Source of the DNA: Lewinella sp. LCG006
GTDB lineage: Bacteria > Bacteroidota > Bacteroidia > Chitinophagales > Saprospiraceae
Direction: 5' to 3'
Assembly (NCBI RefSeq): GCF_040784935.1
Contig: NZ_CP160680.1
Span: 6,553,802 to 6,617,801, forward strand
DNA length: 64,000 nucleotides
Part shown: positions 17,577-27,063 of the stretch, piece after piece
How the letters are laid out: every line of letters begins with the position of its first letter
Numbering within the stretch: the first letter of the stretch is position 1
Translations under genes and position numbers: made by a program
The notes under the pieces: generated by a model
Seen by the model: only the letters and a program-made list of their open reading frames with translations
The model's database searches: none
What the model was told of the DNA's origin: nothing

Positions 17577-19136
17577 ATGAAAATTCCTCGCTTACCCCTG
17601 TTAAGCCTGCTCTTCATTCTGCGTGTTTTTTGCTGTTCTCTAAGTGCAGCCATTCTCCTTCCTGATGTCCTTGCGGATAACATGGTATTGCAACGCCAGC
17701 AAAAGGTACCTGTCTGGGGTTGGGCAAGCCCTGGTGAAAGTATTGAAGTAACTTTCCACGATCAAATTCACCAGACGGAGGCGGATACGGAAGGGAAATG
17801 GATGATCTACTTACGGCCAATGAGTGCTTCTGCCACTCCTTCGTCTCTTACCATAAGCGGCGAAAATACCATTACCCTAAAAAATATTTTGGTCGGCGAA
17901 GTATGGCTTTGTACCGGCCAGTCCAACATGCAATGGCGACTATTAGAGTCTGCTGGTGGCGAGGAAGCCATCGCTAAGGCTAATTATCCCGATATCCGGC
18001 TGTTCAACGTAAGTCGTGAAGTAGGTTTTAAACATCAAGAGGGACGGCTAGCGACCTGGGAGTTATGTTCTCCGGAAACAGTGCCCTCCTTTTCCGGGGT
18101 AGGCTATTTCTTTGGTTTGGATCTATACCGTTTGTCAGGAGTTCCCGTCGGGCTCATCAATTCTTCCTACGGAGGGTCACAAGCGGAGGCCTGGACACCA
18201 CGGGAATTCTTGGCCGCATCAGAAGAGCTTGCTCCCTGCATCGCCAGAGAAGACATCTGGGCAGCAGAACGCCCTCAGGTACAAGCCAAATACGACGAAG
18301 ACATCGCCAATTGGAAAAAAGCGGTCGCTAAGGCGAAGGCCGAAGGCAGCAAACTTCCTAATCAACCCCGCTCCCCTGATGCTTTAAGAGATTACCGTAT
18401 AGCAGGGTCTATTTACGAAAACATGATAGCACCGCTCATCCCCTACGCTATCCGCGGCACCATCTGGTACCAGGGAGAATCCAACGAAGAACGAGCCGAA
18501 CAATACGAACTATTACTAACCACCATGATAGCGTCCTGGCGCAGCAAATGGGGCCAAGGGGATTTCCCCTTCGGCATCGTACAGCTCCCCAATTTTAGAG
18601 CCACCTCGGATGTTCCTCAAGACCTGGCCTGGAGTCACTTAAGAGACCGGCAACGCAAAGTCGCCGAACAGGTTCCCAACACCGGGCTGATCGTCACCAT
18701 CGACATTGGTGAGGCGGATGATATTCACCCGACCAATAAGTACGACGTAGGGATGCGGCTATCCCGCTGGGCGCAGCAGGCTGTTTATGGCTACGACCTA
18801 CTAGCGGGTGGGCCCGTATTTTCGCACGCCAAATTCCGCAAAGGAAAAGCTATCCTTTATTTCGACCAAGTCGGACAGGGCCTGCAAACTACTGACAGTC
18901 AAGCACCTCAAGAATTCGTCATCGCTGGTCCCGACCAGCAGTGGCACTGGGCCAATGCTAAAATCAAAGGCCGACGGAAAATTATTGTAGATGCCCAAAA
19001 AGTTGAGTTGCCTCAGGCTGTCCGGTATGCTTTTAACAACAATCCGGTTCAGCCCAATTTAACGAACGAAACGGGGGTACCAGCCTCTCCCTTTCGCACC
19101 GATACCTGGCTGGGGCCTACCCACGGCAAGCGCTAA
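17577..19136 (+). CDS. Sialate O-acetylesterase-like SGNH carbohydrate esterase, exported
   Basis: Probably removes O-acetyl groups from a sugar in the periplasm. A signal peptide covers about residues 1-24. LPDVLADNMVLQRQQKVPVWGWA is the typical opening of this family, followed by a beta domain. The catalytic block GQSNM carries the nucleophile Ser116. The oxyanion region GSQAEAWTP and the IWYQGESNEERA block lie further on, and DDIHPTNK supplies the Asp/His pair. Length is 519 residues. Despite the family name, rhamnogalacturonan acetyl groups are more likely substrates here than sialic acid, judging by the neighbouring GH105, GH106 and CE12 genes (inference). Confidence 0.88.
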   Translation: MKIPRLPLLSLLFILRVFCCSLSAAILLPDVLADNMVLQRQQKVPVWGWASPGESIEVTFHDQIHQTEADTEGKWMIYLRPMSASATPSSLTISGENTITLKNILVGEVWLCTGQSNMQWRLLESAGGEEAIAKANYPDIRLFNVSREVGFKHQEGRLATWELCSPETVPSFSGVGYFFGLDLYRLSGVPVGLINSSYGGSQAEAWTPREFLAASEELAPCIAREDIWAAERPQVQAKYDEDIANWKKAVAKAKAEGSKLPNQPRSPDALRDYRIAGSIYENMIAPLIPYAIRGTIWYQGESNEERAEQYELLLTTMIASWRSKWGQGDFPFGIVQLPNFRATSDVPQDLAWSHLRDRQRKVAEQVPNTGLIVTIDIGEADDIHPTNKYDVGMRLSRWAQQAVYGYDLLAGGPVFSHAKFRKGKAILYFDQVGQGLQTTDSQAPQEFVIAGPDQQWHWANAKIKGRRKIIVDAQKVELPQAVRYAFNNNPVQPNLTNETGVPASPFRTDTWLGPTHGKR

Positions 19137-19178
19137 TTTGAGTTAGTCACCGATCTTTTATTTTTAAAAAACATCCTT

Positions 19179-20399
19179 ATGCGATACTCCTTCAGTAGTC
19201 TGATCATCTTTATTGTCTTATTCTCCCTCTGCTCCTGCAAAACGGCAGTACCTGTTTTAGAAACAGGAGGTAGCAACCCCATGCCAGAGGAATGGGTAGA
19301 TCAAACAACGGGCCATCGCATGCAACGATTAACGGCTGCTGACGACACCCGCAGCTTCTATTTCCACAATGATCCTTTCCTGAAAAGCACTGATGGAAAA
19401 ACCGATTTAATGGTCTATTACGGCAAAGTAGAAGACGTTAGCCAGTTGTTTACCATCAATTTGCAAACCCGTAAAATAGAACAATTGACGACCTCCCCCG
19501 GCAGAAAAGGTGGTGAAATCTTGGGTAAAAAAAGGCGTGAGGTTTTCTACCAAACACAGGACACCGTCTTTGCCACCCATATAGATACCAAGGAGACCCG
19601 TGCCGTTTTTGTTTTCCCTGATGATTTTAAAGCTCACATCACCACGCTGAATGCTGACGAAACCAAGTTAGCGGGCACCTGGGCTTCCCCCGAAAAGGAT
19701 ACCATTCTGATGAATTACCCCAGCAAGAGCGAGTTCTTTGATCGAATTTTTGATGCTAATCTATTGCACAAGCTTTTTTATATCGACCTTGAAACGGGAG
19801 CACTGCAAACCATTCACGAAGAAAACACCTGGCTCGGACACATCCAGTTTTCAACGACCGACCCTGATATGCTCATGTTTTGCCACGAAGGTCCCTGGCA
19901 CAAAGTAGACCGCATCTGGAATATCAATCTTGCCAGCAATGTAGTCACGAAAATTCACGAACGCACCGTCGACCGGGAGATTGCCGGCCACGAATTTTGG
20001 AGTTGGGATGGGAAGACCATCTGGTACGACCTACAGATCCCTCGCGGGGAGACGTTCTATCTCGCTGCCTACGACCTTGAGTCGGCGACGATGAAGAAAT
20101 ACCAAATGGACCGCAATGAATGGTCCATCCACTTTAATATCGCTCCCGACCAGCAGCTTTTTTGCGGTGATGGAGGAGACCCCTCCCAAGTAGCCAAGGC
20201 CGAAGATGGCATGTATATTTACCTCTTCACCCCCAAGGATGATCAGCTTCAATCACAGCGCTTGGTCAATATGCAACACCACAATTACAAGCTGGAGCCC
20301 AATGTCCATTTTTCACCAGATGGTGAGTGGATTATCTTTAGAGCTAACTTTGAAGGGACGAGTCACATTTATGCGGTAGAGGTAAAGCCCTATCAATAA
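19179..20399 (+). CDS. Oligogalacturonate lyase-like protein (PL22 type), lipoprotein
   Basis: Seven-bladed beta-propeller lyase that would cleave short, unsaturated galacturonides to 4-deoxy-5-keto sugars. Family blocks are clear: NTWLGHIQFS, MFCHEGPWHKVDRIWN, IAGHEFWSWDGKTIWYD and a C-terminal QHHNYKLEPNVHFSPDG. These carry the histidines expected for the active site and metal site. Unlike the classical cytoplasmic enzyme it begins with a lipoprotein signal (FSLCSC), so it should act outside the cytoplasm. The 406-residue length fits. It might instead act on rhamnogalacturonan fragments, given the locus. The family is firm; the exact substrate is open. Confidence 0.87.
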   Translation: MRYSFSSLIIFIVLFSLCSCKTAVPVLETGGSNPMPEEWVDQTTGHRMQRLTAADDTRSFYFHNDPFLKSTDGKTDLMVYYGKVEDVSQLFTINLQTRKIEQLTTSPGRKGGEILGKKRREVFYQTQDTVFATHIDTKETRAVFVFPDDFKAHITTLNADETKLAGTWASPEKDTILMNYPSKSEFFDRIFDANLLHKLFYIDLETGALQTIHEENTWLGHIQFSTTDPDMLMFCHEGPWHKVDRIWNINLASNVVTKIHERTVDREIAGHEFWSWDGKTIWYDLQIPRGETFYLAAYDLESATMKKYQMDRNEWSIHFNIAPDQQLFCGDGGDPSQVAKAEDGMYIYLFTPKDDQLQSQRLVNMQHHNYKLEPNVHFSPDGEWIIFRANFEGTSHIYAVEVKPYQ

Positions 20400-20409
20400 T
20401 CCAGAAAGA

Positions 20410-23361
20410 ATGAATCATTATTTACCATCCTTCGTCTATTTAGTAGGCCTTTGCAGCCTCCTGCTCACGTCCTGTGGCGACAATATTCCCACAAGCTCCC
20501 TCTCTCAACAGCCCGCTTGGCCGGAAATCACCAGCGACACCAAAGTCTGGACCCGCTGGTGGTGGCACGGTAGCGCCGTCACAAAAGAAGGCATCACTTC
20601 CGAAATGGAAACACTTCAGGAGGCCGGTTTTGGGGGGCTGGAACTCACCCCCATCTTTGGCGTCATCGGGGAGGAAGAAGATTTTGTAGCGTACCTCTCC
20701 CCTCGCTGGATGGAGCTACTGGACCATACGCTGGCAGAAGCTCAGCGACTAGGTATGCAAATAGACATGGCCACCGGCACTGGCTGGCCGTTTGGTGGCC
20801 CTTGGGTAACACCGGAGGATGCTTGTAAGTATTTGGCGCACAAAACGTACACCTTATCAGCTGGCGAGCAGCTTAAGGAAAAAGTAGTCTATACCCAAGA
20901 ACCTATCTTCCGCCGCATCAATAACGGAGCTCTCCTCTTGCATCAGGCTTCGGAAGCATCGGGAATTCCCTATGCGGAGTTGGATCCCAAAAAAGTATTC
21001 CAGGAAGCCCGGAAAATCACGCTCGAAGACATTAAACAACCCATTTCGGCCAACGAAGACCTCCAAATGCTGGCACTAGATCAGATACGCTTCGCAGAGG
21101 ATCTGCCATTGCTTACCCTGATGGCCTACAGTGACCAGGGGCAAGTCATTGACCTTACGGAAAACGTTTCCGCCAACGGCACACTCAACTGGACAGCTCC
21201 CCTAGGACAGTGGACACTCTACGCCCTCTTTACTGGTCAACACGGCAAAATGGTGGAGCGTGCTGCGCCCGGTGGAGAAGGCAACGTGATTGATCACTTC
21301 TCCAAAGATGCCATCAATCACTACTTGCAACGTTTTAATACTGCTTTTGAGGGGCATGACGTCAGTTTGTTACGTGCATTTTTTAATGATAGCTACGAAG
21401 TTGATGACGCGCGTGGACAAGCCAATTTTACGCCTTCTTTCTTTGCCGCTTTCGCGGAAAAACGGGGCTATAACCTCCGGGAACATTTACCTGCACTTTT
21501 TGGTCAGAGTTCCCCCGAAGAAAATGCGCGTATCCTATCCGATTTTCGGGAAACCTTCTCTGATCTAATTCTGGAAACCTTCACCCAGGAATGGAATGCC
21601 TGGGCGGATGATCAAAAGGCCATGGTCAGGAACCAAGCGCACGGCTCGCCCGCCAATATTCTTGACCTCTATGCAGCTTCCGACATTCCGGAAGCAGAAG
21701 GTACGGAGCGCTTGCGGATCAAGTTTGCCAGCTCCGCAGCTCACGTTACCGGACAGCCTTTGGTAGCTGCCGAGGCTGCGACCTGGCTGGATGAGCACTT
21801 CGTTGCCAATTGGGCCAACCTCAAAGAAAACCTTGACCGCTACCTGGTGAATGGGGTTAATCATTTGGTTTACCACGGCAATACTTACTCACCTAAGGAC
21901 GATGCTTTTCCCGGTAGGTTATTCTATGCGGCTTTCCACGCCAACTCCCGCAACCCCATGTGGAAAGACCTCCGGGCGGTAAACGAATACGTCACACGCA
22001 CCCAATCTTTCCTCCAGCAAGGCACCAGTGCAAATGATATTTTGCTCTATTTTCCTATCTATGATCGTTTTGCAACCACCACCGAAGAACTGCTACAACA
22101 CTTTGATGGTCACGGCCCCCACCTCGACGAGACTGCCGTAGCAGAGATTGGAGAACAGCTGCTGGACGCTGGCTACACTTTCGATTTCATCTCTGATAAG
22201 CAATTACAAAAAAGCACCTTCAACGGAGCTATCCATACCGAAGGCGGCAGTTACAAGACGATTATCGTTCCCGCTACACAGTATATTCCAGTGGCCACCT
22301 TTGCTACGCTGATGGAGCTCGCGAAGTCTGGTGCGACGATTATCTTCCAGGAAGAATTGCCCGTATCCGTTCCCGGCTGGGGAGATTTACAGCAACGCCA
22401 GGAGGCGTTAAACACTATGAAAAACGATTTGACTTTTAACGCTGTAAACGGACAGTCTGCCGCCAAGGTAGGAACGGGGCAATTCATCCTTGCCAGCCAG
22501 TGGGAACAAGCACTTGCCAGCACAGGTATCCAGGCGGAAGCCATGGTAAAGCAAGGCTTGGCGTTCTCCCGTCGGAATTACCAGGATGGACAACTTTACT
22601 TTATTACCAATTGGACGGATGCCACTGTAGATAATTGGGTCTCGCTGGCTGCTGTTGGAGCTACTGCCGTGCTCTTTGACCCCATGACGGGCGCGCAAGG
22701 TACAGCGCAAACGAAGCCATCCGAAGCTGGGACAACCGATGTAATGTTGCAGCTTGCTCCGGGCAGCTCCCTCCTCGTTTGGGTCAGCCCGAATGATGTG
22801 GAAGGGAATGATTGGCCTTACTACCAAAAGACAGCAACCGAAATGGTACTTGCAGGCCCTTGGAGTGTGGAGTTTCTGCAAGGAGGCCCCACCTTACCCG
22901 CTAAGCTGAATTTACCCCAAGTCGCACCATGGAACGAGCAACCGGAGGAAGCTTACCACTTCTTCTCGGGCACTGGTCGTTATCAAACCACTTTTGAGCG
23001 TCCTTCGGGTACTGGTGAAGCTTATCTGCTGGATTTAGGAAAGGTTTATGAAACGGCCAGTATACAACTGAATGGCAGGCAACTAGCAACACTCGTTGGG
23101 CCAACCTACCAGTTGCTTATCCCTGCCGTTCAATTGCAGCAGGAAAATACCCTGACGATTGATGTCTCTAATCGCCTGATCAACCGGATCATCAAAATGG
23201 ATCGCGACAAATTACCGTGGAAGAAGTTTTACAACACCAACATTCCTCCACGCTTACGCGAAAACGCAGGGCCACTCGGTATCTTCGATGCTGCCAAGTG
23301 GGAACCTGTGGCCTCTGGGCTAGCTGGACCGGTAACCTTGACAAGCTTGGAGAAAAAATAA
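20410..23361 (+). CDS. GH106-type alpha-L-rhamnosidase, lipoprotein
   Basis: Releases terminal alpha-L-rhamnose, from rhamnogalacturonan in characterised members. The protein has a lipoprotein signal (LLLTSC). The GH106 opening follows: KVWTRWWWHGSAVTKEGI, then GFGGLELTPIFG and MATGTGWPFGGPWV. Further typical blocks are FFNDSYEVDDA, ARNQAHGSPANILDLY-like and VNHLVYHGNTYSP. The last 150 residues form a galactose-binding-like beta domain (TGEAYLLDLGKVYETASIQLNGRQ). Length is 983 residues. It begins 10 bp after the PL22 gene, in the same transcription unit. It is the only clearly recognisable rhamnosidase in the locus. Confidence 0.88.
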   Translation: MNHYLPSFVYLVGLCSLLLTSCGDNIPTSSLSQQPAWPEITSDTKVWTRWWWHGSAVTKEGITSEMETLQEAGFGGLELTPIFGVIGEEEDFVAYLSPRWMELLDHTLAEAQRLGMQIDMATGTGWPFGGPWVTPEDACKYLAHKTYTLSAGEQLKEKVVYTQEPIFRRINNGALLLHQASEASGIPYAELDPKKVFQEARKITLEDIKQPISANEDLQMLALDQIRFAEDLPLLTLMAYSDQGQVIDLTENVSANGTLNWTAPLGQWTLYALFTGQHGKMVERAAPGGEGNVIDHFSKDAINHYLQRFNTAFEGHDVSLLRAFFNDSYEVDDARGQANFTPSFFAAFAEKRGYNLREHLPALFGQSSPEENARILSDFRETFSDLILETFTQEWNAWADDQKAMVRNQAHGSPANILDLYAASDIPEAEGTERLRIKFASSAAHVTGQPLVAAEAATWLDEHFVANWANLKENLDRYLVNGVNHLVYHGNTYSPKDDAFPGRLFYAAFHANSRNPMWKDLRAVNEYVTRTQSFLQQGTSANDILLYFPIYDRFATTTEELLQHFDGHGPHLDETAVAEIGEQLLDAGYTFDFISDKQLQKSTFNGAIHTEGGSYKTIIVPATQYIPVATFATLMELAKSGATIIFQEELPVSVPGWGDLQQRQEALNTMKNDLTFNAVNGQSAAKVGTGQFILASQWEQALASTGIQAEAMVKQGLAFSRRNYQDGQLYFITNWTDATVDNWVSLAAVGATAVLFDPMTGAQGTAQTKPSEAGTTDVMLQLAPGSSLLVWVSPNDVEGNDWPYYQKTATEMVLAGPWSVEFLQGGPTLPAKLNLPQVAPWNEQPEEAYHFFSGTGRYQTTFERPSGTGEAYLLDLGKVYETASIQLNGRQLATLVGPTYQLLIPAVQLQQENTLTIDVSNRLINRIIKMDRDKLPWKKFYNTNIPPRLRENAGPLGIFDAAKWEPVASGLAGPVTLTSLEKK

Positions 23362-23405
23362 CCATGGACTTCCCATTTTAATCACATAAATTTTAAACCG
23401 CCATC

Positions 23406-26400
23406 TTGTTGACCTCCTCTCCTATTGTACGCTTATTGCTACTTGTTCTAACGGTTGTGTGCTGGCTAGAAGGGAACACCCAACAATCAGCACCAGCGTT
23501 TTGGCATGGTATTGAACGGTCGTTGCGCTACACGCCGGAAGGGGAAGCCTTTGTGATAAACAATGGCGAACGCCGCTTTAATCGCGCATTATACGGAGGT
23601 TACAGCGGCTTTCGCGTAGAAGCGGGTGACCTACCCGAATTTGCCTTGTACCGCCCCCGTTTGGCAGGTACCCTCCGCTTGGGGTTACTCACCGAAAACG
23701 GAAGCAAGTGGTTGATAGATGCGGTGCGGATCAAGGCCACCTACGATCCGGGGCAAATGCGCTACGAAGTGAAGGATGAATTATTAGGCACCACTACCCT
23801 ATTGGTGGAGGTTCTTGCGCTCCACCAACAGGAAGGTTTAATTTTCCGTTTTCGGAGCGAGCAACCCTTAAAGCAAGTCAAATTGCTACTGGCTTTTGGA
23901 GGTGCTTCGGATGAACGCTTTAGTCGGGAAGGAGATATTGGCGCGGACCCCGAGTCGGTTTTCTATTTGGAACCAGATCATTGTGTGGGAAATACTTACG
24001 CACTGTCTGGCAATTCTTTTGAGCTTGATTATCCGGCCCAAAAGTGGGAAGGCTCCGATAGTATTAAGTCCTTGAGTGGTATTTTTCCTCCGGCATCCAA
24101 TTTGCGACTAGCTGACGCCAGTTACCAAGACACTCCCTTACAATTGGTACAATCCGCAGCAGCGGAGCATCCTTTGGTCACAGGACAGCCAGTGCTGGGA
24201 GGGGATTGGCAATATGGTCTAATTCTTTGTTCTGCGGGTACTTCGCTTAACTATTCCGATTTGCCAGCGCTTTTTCAAGAAGCCGATGATCAGCGAAAAG
24301 CGATTGCTCAACGGGTGCACATTCAAACACCAGATCCTTACATCAACACGCTTGGTGGCGCCCTCGCTATCGCCTCCGATGCGATATGGGAAGAACCCGC
24401 CTACCATCACGGAGCCATTGCCTGGCGTCAGCAATTGGTGGGCTGGCGGGGAGCTTACGTCGCTGATCCTTTGGGTTGGCACCAACGCGCCCGCACGCAC
24501 TTCGGAGCTTACGCCAAATCACAGCTCACGGCTCCGGCAAGCGGGCCAGTCACTCCTGATAGCTCGCGCAATCTGGCTCGCCAGGTGGAAGAAATCGGAA
24601 CGGCTATTTTCACCGAAGGATACATATCGCGCTATCCAGGAGGAGAACGCCTAAGGGCCCATCATTACGACATGAACCAAGTGTACATCGATGCCCTTTT
24701 TCGGCATTTTGCCTGGACAGGCGACCTCGAATTTGCGCGAGAAATGTGGCCGCTGATCAAGCGTCATCTGGCTTGGGAGAAACGTTGCTTCGATACCGAC
24801 GGCGACGCCCTTTACGATGCTTATTGCAGCATCTGGGCCAGTGATGCCGTACAGTACAGTGGCGGCGGCGTTACCCACGCTTCTTCCTATCACTACTATG
24901 CGAATACGCAAGCCGCAAAGCTGGCAGAATTAATAGGCGAAGATCCAATTCCTTATCAAAAAGAGGCTAGCCGCATAAAAACTGCCCTGAACGAAAAGCT
25001 ATGGCTAGCAGACAAAGGTTGCTTTGCCGAATACCAAGATTTACTGGGGCTGCAACTGTTGCACGATGCTCCCGCCTTGTGGACGGTGTATCACGCGATG
25101 GACAGTGAGGTGCCGGAACCACTGCAAGCCCACCAAATGCTAGATTATGTACAAAGGGAAATCCCCCGAATTCCGATCCACGCCCATGGATTAGTGGATA
25201 CGAATTTGTACACGGTTTCCACGACCAACTGGTTGCCCTACACCTGGTCGGTCAACAATGTGGCACTGGCGGAGGTGATGCATACCTCACTGGCCTTCTG
25301 GCAGGGTGGCCGCTCCGAAGAAGCTTTCTTGCTGTGGAAAAGTGCGCTCATGGAGAGCATGTACCTGGGAGCATCGCCCGGTTCTATCCAGCAATTATCT
25401 TTCTATGATGCCAAACGCGGCGAACTCTACCGCGATTTTGCCGATCCGATTGGCATGACTGCTCGCTCGCTGGTGGAAGGTTTGTTCGGCATCCGGCCAA
25501 ACCTCCTGAACGGCACGCTCACCATTACACCAGGTTTCCCACAAGATTGGGAACAAGCGGCTATTGAACTCCCTGATCTGGCTTTTGCTTATGAACGAAA
25601 CCATACGTCGGACTTTTATAGAATCGACGCCAAGATCGAAACTCCTCTGAAGTTGCAATTTCAGATTACACCACGTCGCCAAATAGAAGAGGTTTTAGTG
25701 AATGGCCTAGGCACACCCTGGCAGGTAATTCCTCAGCACGTGGGCAACCCATTTGTAAAAATCGAGGTAGATCAGCAGCAGCAGTTCGATATAGAGATTC
25801 GCTATCAAGCATCGTCGTGGGAAACCATTGCGATCGAAGAACAAGCAATTGCCGGACAAGCATTTTCGCTTTCTACCCAAGGGCTAAATATCCTGCAAAT
25901 AGCAGATCCGCAAAGCCTTTGGGACAATATTACCCATCAAAAGAACACCTTGTCAGGAACACTCGCTGATAAAACGGGTGAACACACCTTTTTCATCCAG
26001 GTAGAGCAAGATGAGACCCAGTGGTGGGTGCCCATTCCCTTGACGATCTTGCCGCAAATTGCGCTTGCTAGCGAAAAAACAACTACAAGGGACAGCAGTT
26101 ATTGGCAGGTAAGCAACAATACCGGACAAACGCAGCACCTAATGATTTATCAAGGTCCGGGCACCTCTAAGCGCTTGGCTGAATTCACGCTGCCAGCGGG
26201 CGAAAAACGGCAGTTGGTTTATCCAAAGGCGCACTGGTCTACCGGAACCCAGCAACTGCATCTGATCACGAGAAGTGGATTGACCGCAGCCGCTCAAACC
26301 ATTGACTGGGAAGGAAAGATGCCCACGAGCACCCATTTCGACCAGCTTGATCTTGGTGCGCATTTCAACGCTTCCGTTAATACTATTTTTGCGCCGCAAT

Positions 26401-27062
26401 ATTGGAGTCCACGTCCCACAGGACCTACCGTTCAGTTACCCGTTACCGGTATTGGCAATTGGTGTTATCCTAATGTCGTAGCGGAAATCGATGATCGTGG
26501 CCTCCGTGCACTGGCGGGTGATGACCAAATGGTTGAACTTCCCCAAGGCATTCCTTTTGCGGTAAGCAACCAAAAGGAGCCAGACAATATTCTCTTCACC
26601 TCGCAATGGGATCGTTTCCCAACGGAAATCAAGATTCCCTTAAGGGGAAAAGCGGAGCATCTGTACCTACTCATGGCCGGATCGACCAACCCCATGCAAA
26701 GTCGTATGGACAATGGCGTGGTGGAAGTCACTTACCAGGACGGTAGCCAAAGTACCTTAGCGCTCCGCAATCCCGACAATTGGGTACCCATTGAGCAAGA
26801 TTACTATTTCGACGGCTATGCCTTTCATTCCGACCAGCCACCTCCGCCACGTATTCACCTGAAAACGGGCCTTATGCCCAAGGATTTCGAGGATTATTTT
26901 ACGATCAAAGGGTTTACCGATACGGCGATTGAGGGGGGAGCAGCAACGGTATTGGACCTGCCATTGGATCCTGATAAAACACTAAAAACACTCACTATTC
27001 GGACCCTCACCAACGATGTTATTATTGGCTTGATGGCCGCCACTTTAAAACGAAAAGACTAA
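23406..27062 (+). CDS. Large DUF4450-type protein with six-hairpin glycosidase-like domain
   Basis: A 1218-residue exported protein. The start must be a TTG (23406, or 23409 next to it). An in-frame stop at 23394 lies just upstream and no ATG occurs near the signal peptide (IVRLLLLVLTVVCWLEG). The N-terminal block HGIERSLRYTPEGEAFVINNG..RFNRALYGG is what I associate with DUF4450. The middle (about 270-720) has the helix pattern and conserved segments of (alpha/alpha)6 glycosidases, for example YISRYPGGERLRAHHYDMN, YCSIWASDAVQYSGGGVTHAS and TTNWLPYTWSVNNVALAE. The C-terminal 250 residues look like a beta-rich binding module. A rhamnoside- or uronide-cleaving role is only a guess from context. 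Confidence 0.75.
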   Translation: MLTSSPIVRLLLLVLTVVCWLEGNTQQSAPAFWHGIERSLRYTPEGEAFVINNGERRFNRALYGGYSGFRVEAGDLPEFALYRPRLAGTLRLGLLTENGSKWLIDAVRIKATYDPGQMRYEVKDELLGTTTLLVEVLALHQQEGLIFRFRSEQPLKQVKLLLAFGGASDERFSREGDIGADPESVFYLEPDHCVGNTYALSGNSFELDYPAQKWEGSDSIKSLSGIFPPASNLRLADASYQDTPLQLVQSAAAEHPLVTGQPVLGGDWQYGLILCSAGTSLNYSDLPALFQEADDQRKAIAQRVHIQTPDPYINTLGGALAIASDAIWEEPAYHHGAIAWRQQLVGWRGAYVADPLGWHQRARTHFGAYAKSQLTAPASGPVTPDSSRNLARQVEEIGTAIFTEGYISRYPGGERLRAHHYDMNQVYIDALFRHFAWTGDLEFAREMWPLIKRHLAWEKRCFDTDGDALYDAYCSIWASDAVQYSGGGVTHASSYHYYANTQAAKLAELIGEDPIPYQKEASRIKTALNEKLWLADKGCFAEYQDLLGLQLLHDAPALWTVYHAMDSEVPEPLQAHQMLDYVQREIPRIPIHAHGLVDTNLYTVSTTNWLPYTWSVNNVALAEVMHTSLAFWQGGRSEEAFLLWKSALMESMYLGASPGSIQQLSFYDAKRGELYRDFADPIGMTARSLVEGLFGIRPNLLNGTLTITPGFPQDWEQAAIELPDLAFAYERNHTSDFYRIDAKIETPLKLQFQITPRRQIEEVLVNGLGTPWQVIPQHVGNPFVKIEVDQQQQFDIEIRYQASSWETIAIEEQAIAGQAFSLSTQGLNILQIADPQSLWDNITHQKNTLSGTLADKTGEHTFFIQVEQDETQWWVPIPLTILPQIALASEKTTTRDSSYWQVSNNTGQTQHLMIYQGPGTSKRLAEFTLPAGEKRQLVYPKAHWSTGTQQLHLITRSGLTAAAQTIDWEGKMPTSTHFDQLDLGAHFNASVNTIFAPQYWSPRPTGPTVQLPVTGIGNWCYPNVVAEIDDRGLRALAGDDQMVELPQGIPFAVSNQKEPDNILFTSQWDRFPTEIKIPLRGKAEHLYLLMAGSTNPMQSRMDNGVVEVTYQDGSQSTLALRNPDNWVPIEQDYYFDGYAFHSDQPPPPRIHLKTGLMPKDFEDYFTIKGFTDTAIEGGAATVLDLPLDPDKTLKTLTIRTLTNDVIIGLMAATLKRKD

Positions 27063-27063
27063 T

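Noticed and set aside
24849-24862. ACAGTACAGT inside the DUF4450-type gene, similar to the proposed regulator word
   Set aside because: It lies within a conserved coding segment, lacks the full AGTACAGAAC word and has no -7 box at 21 bp.
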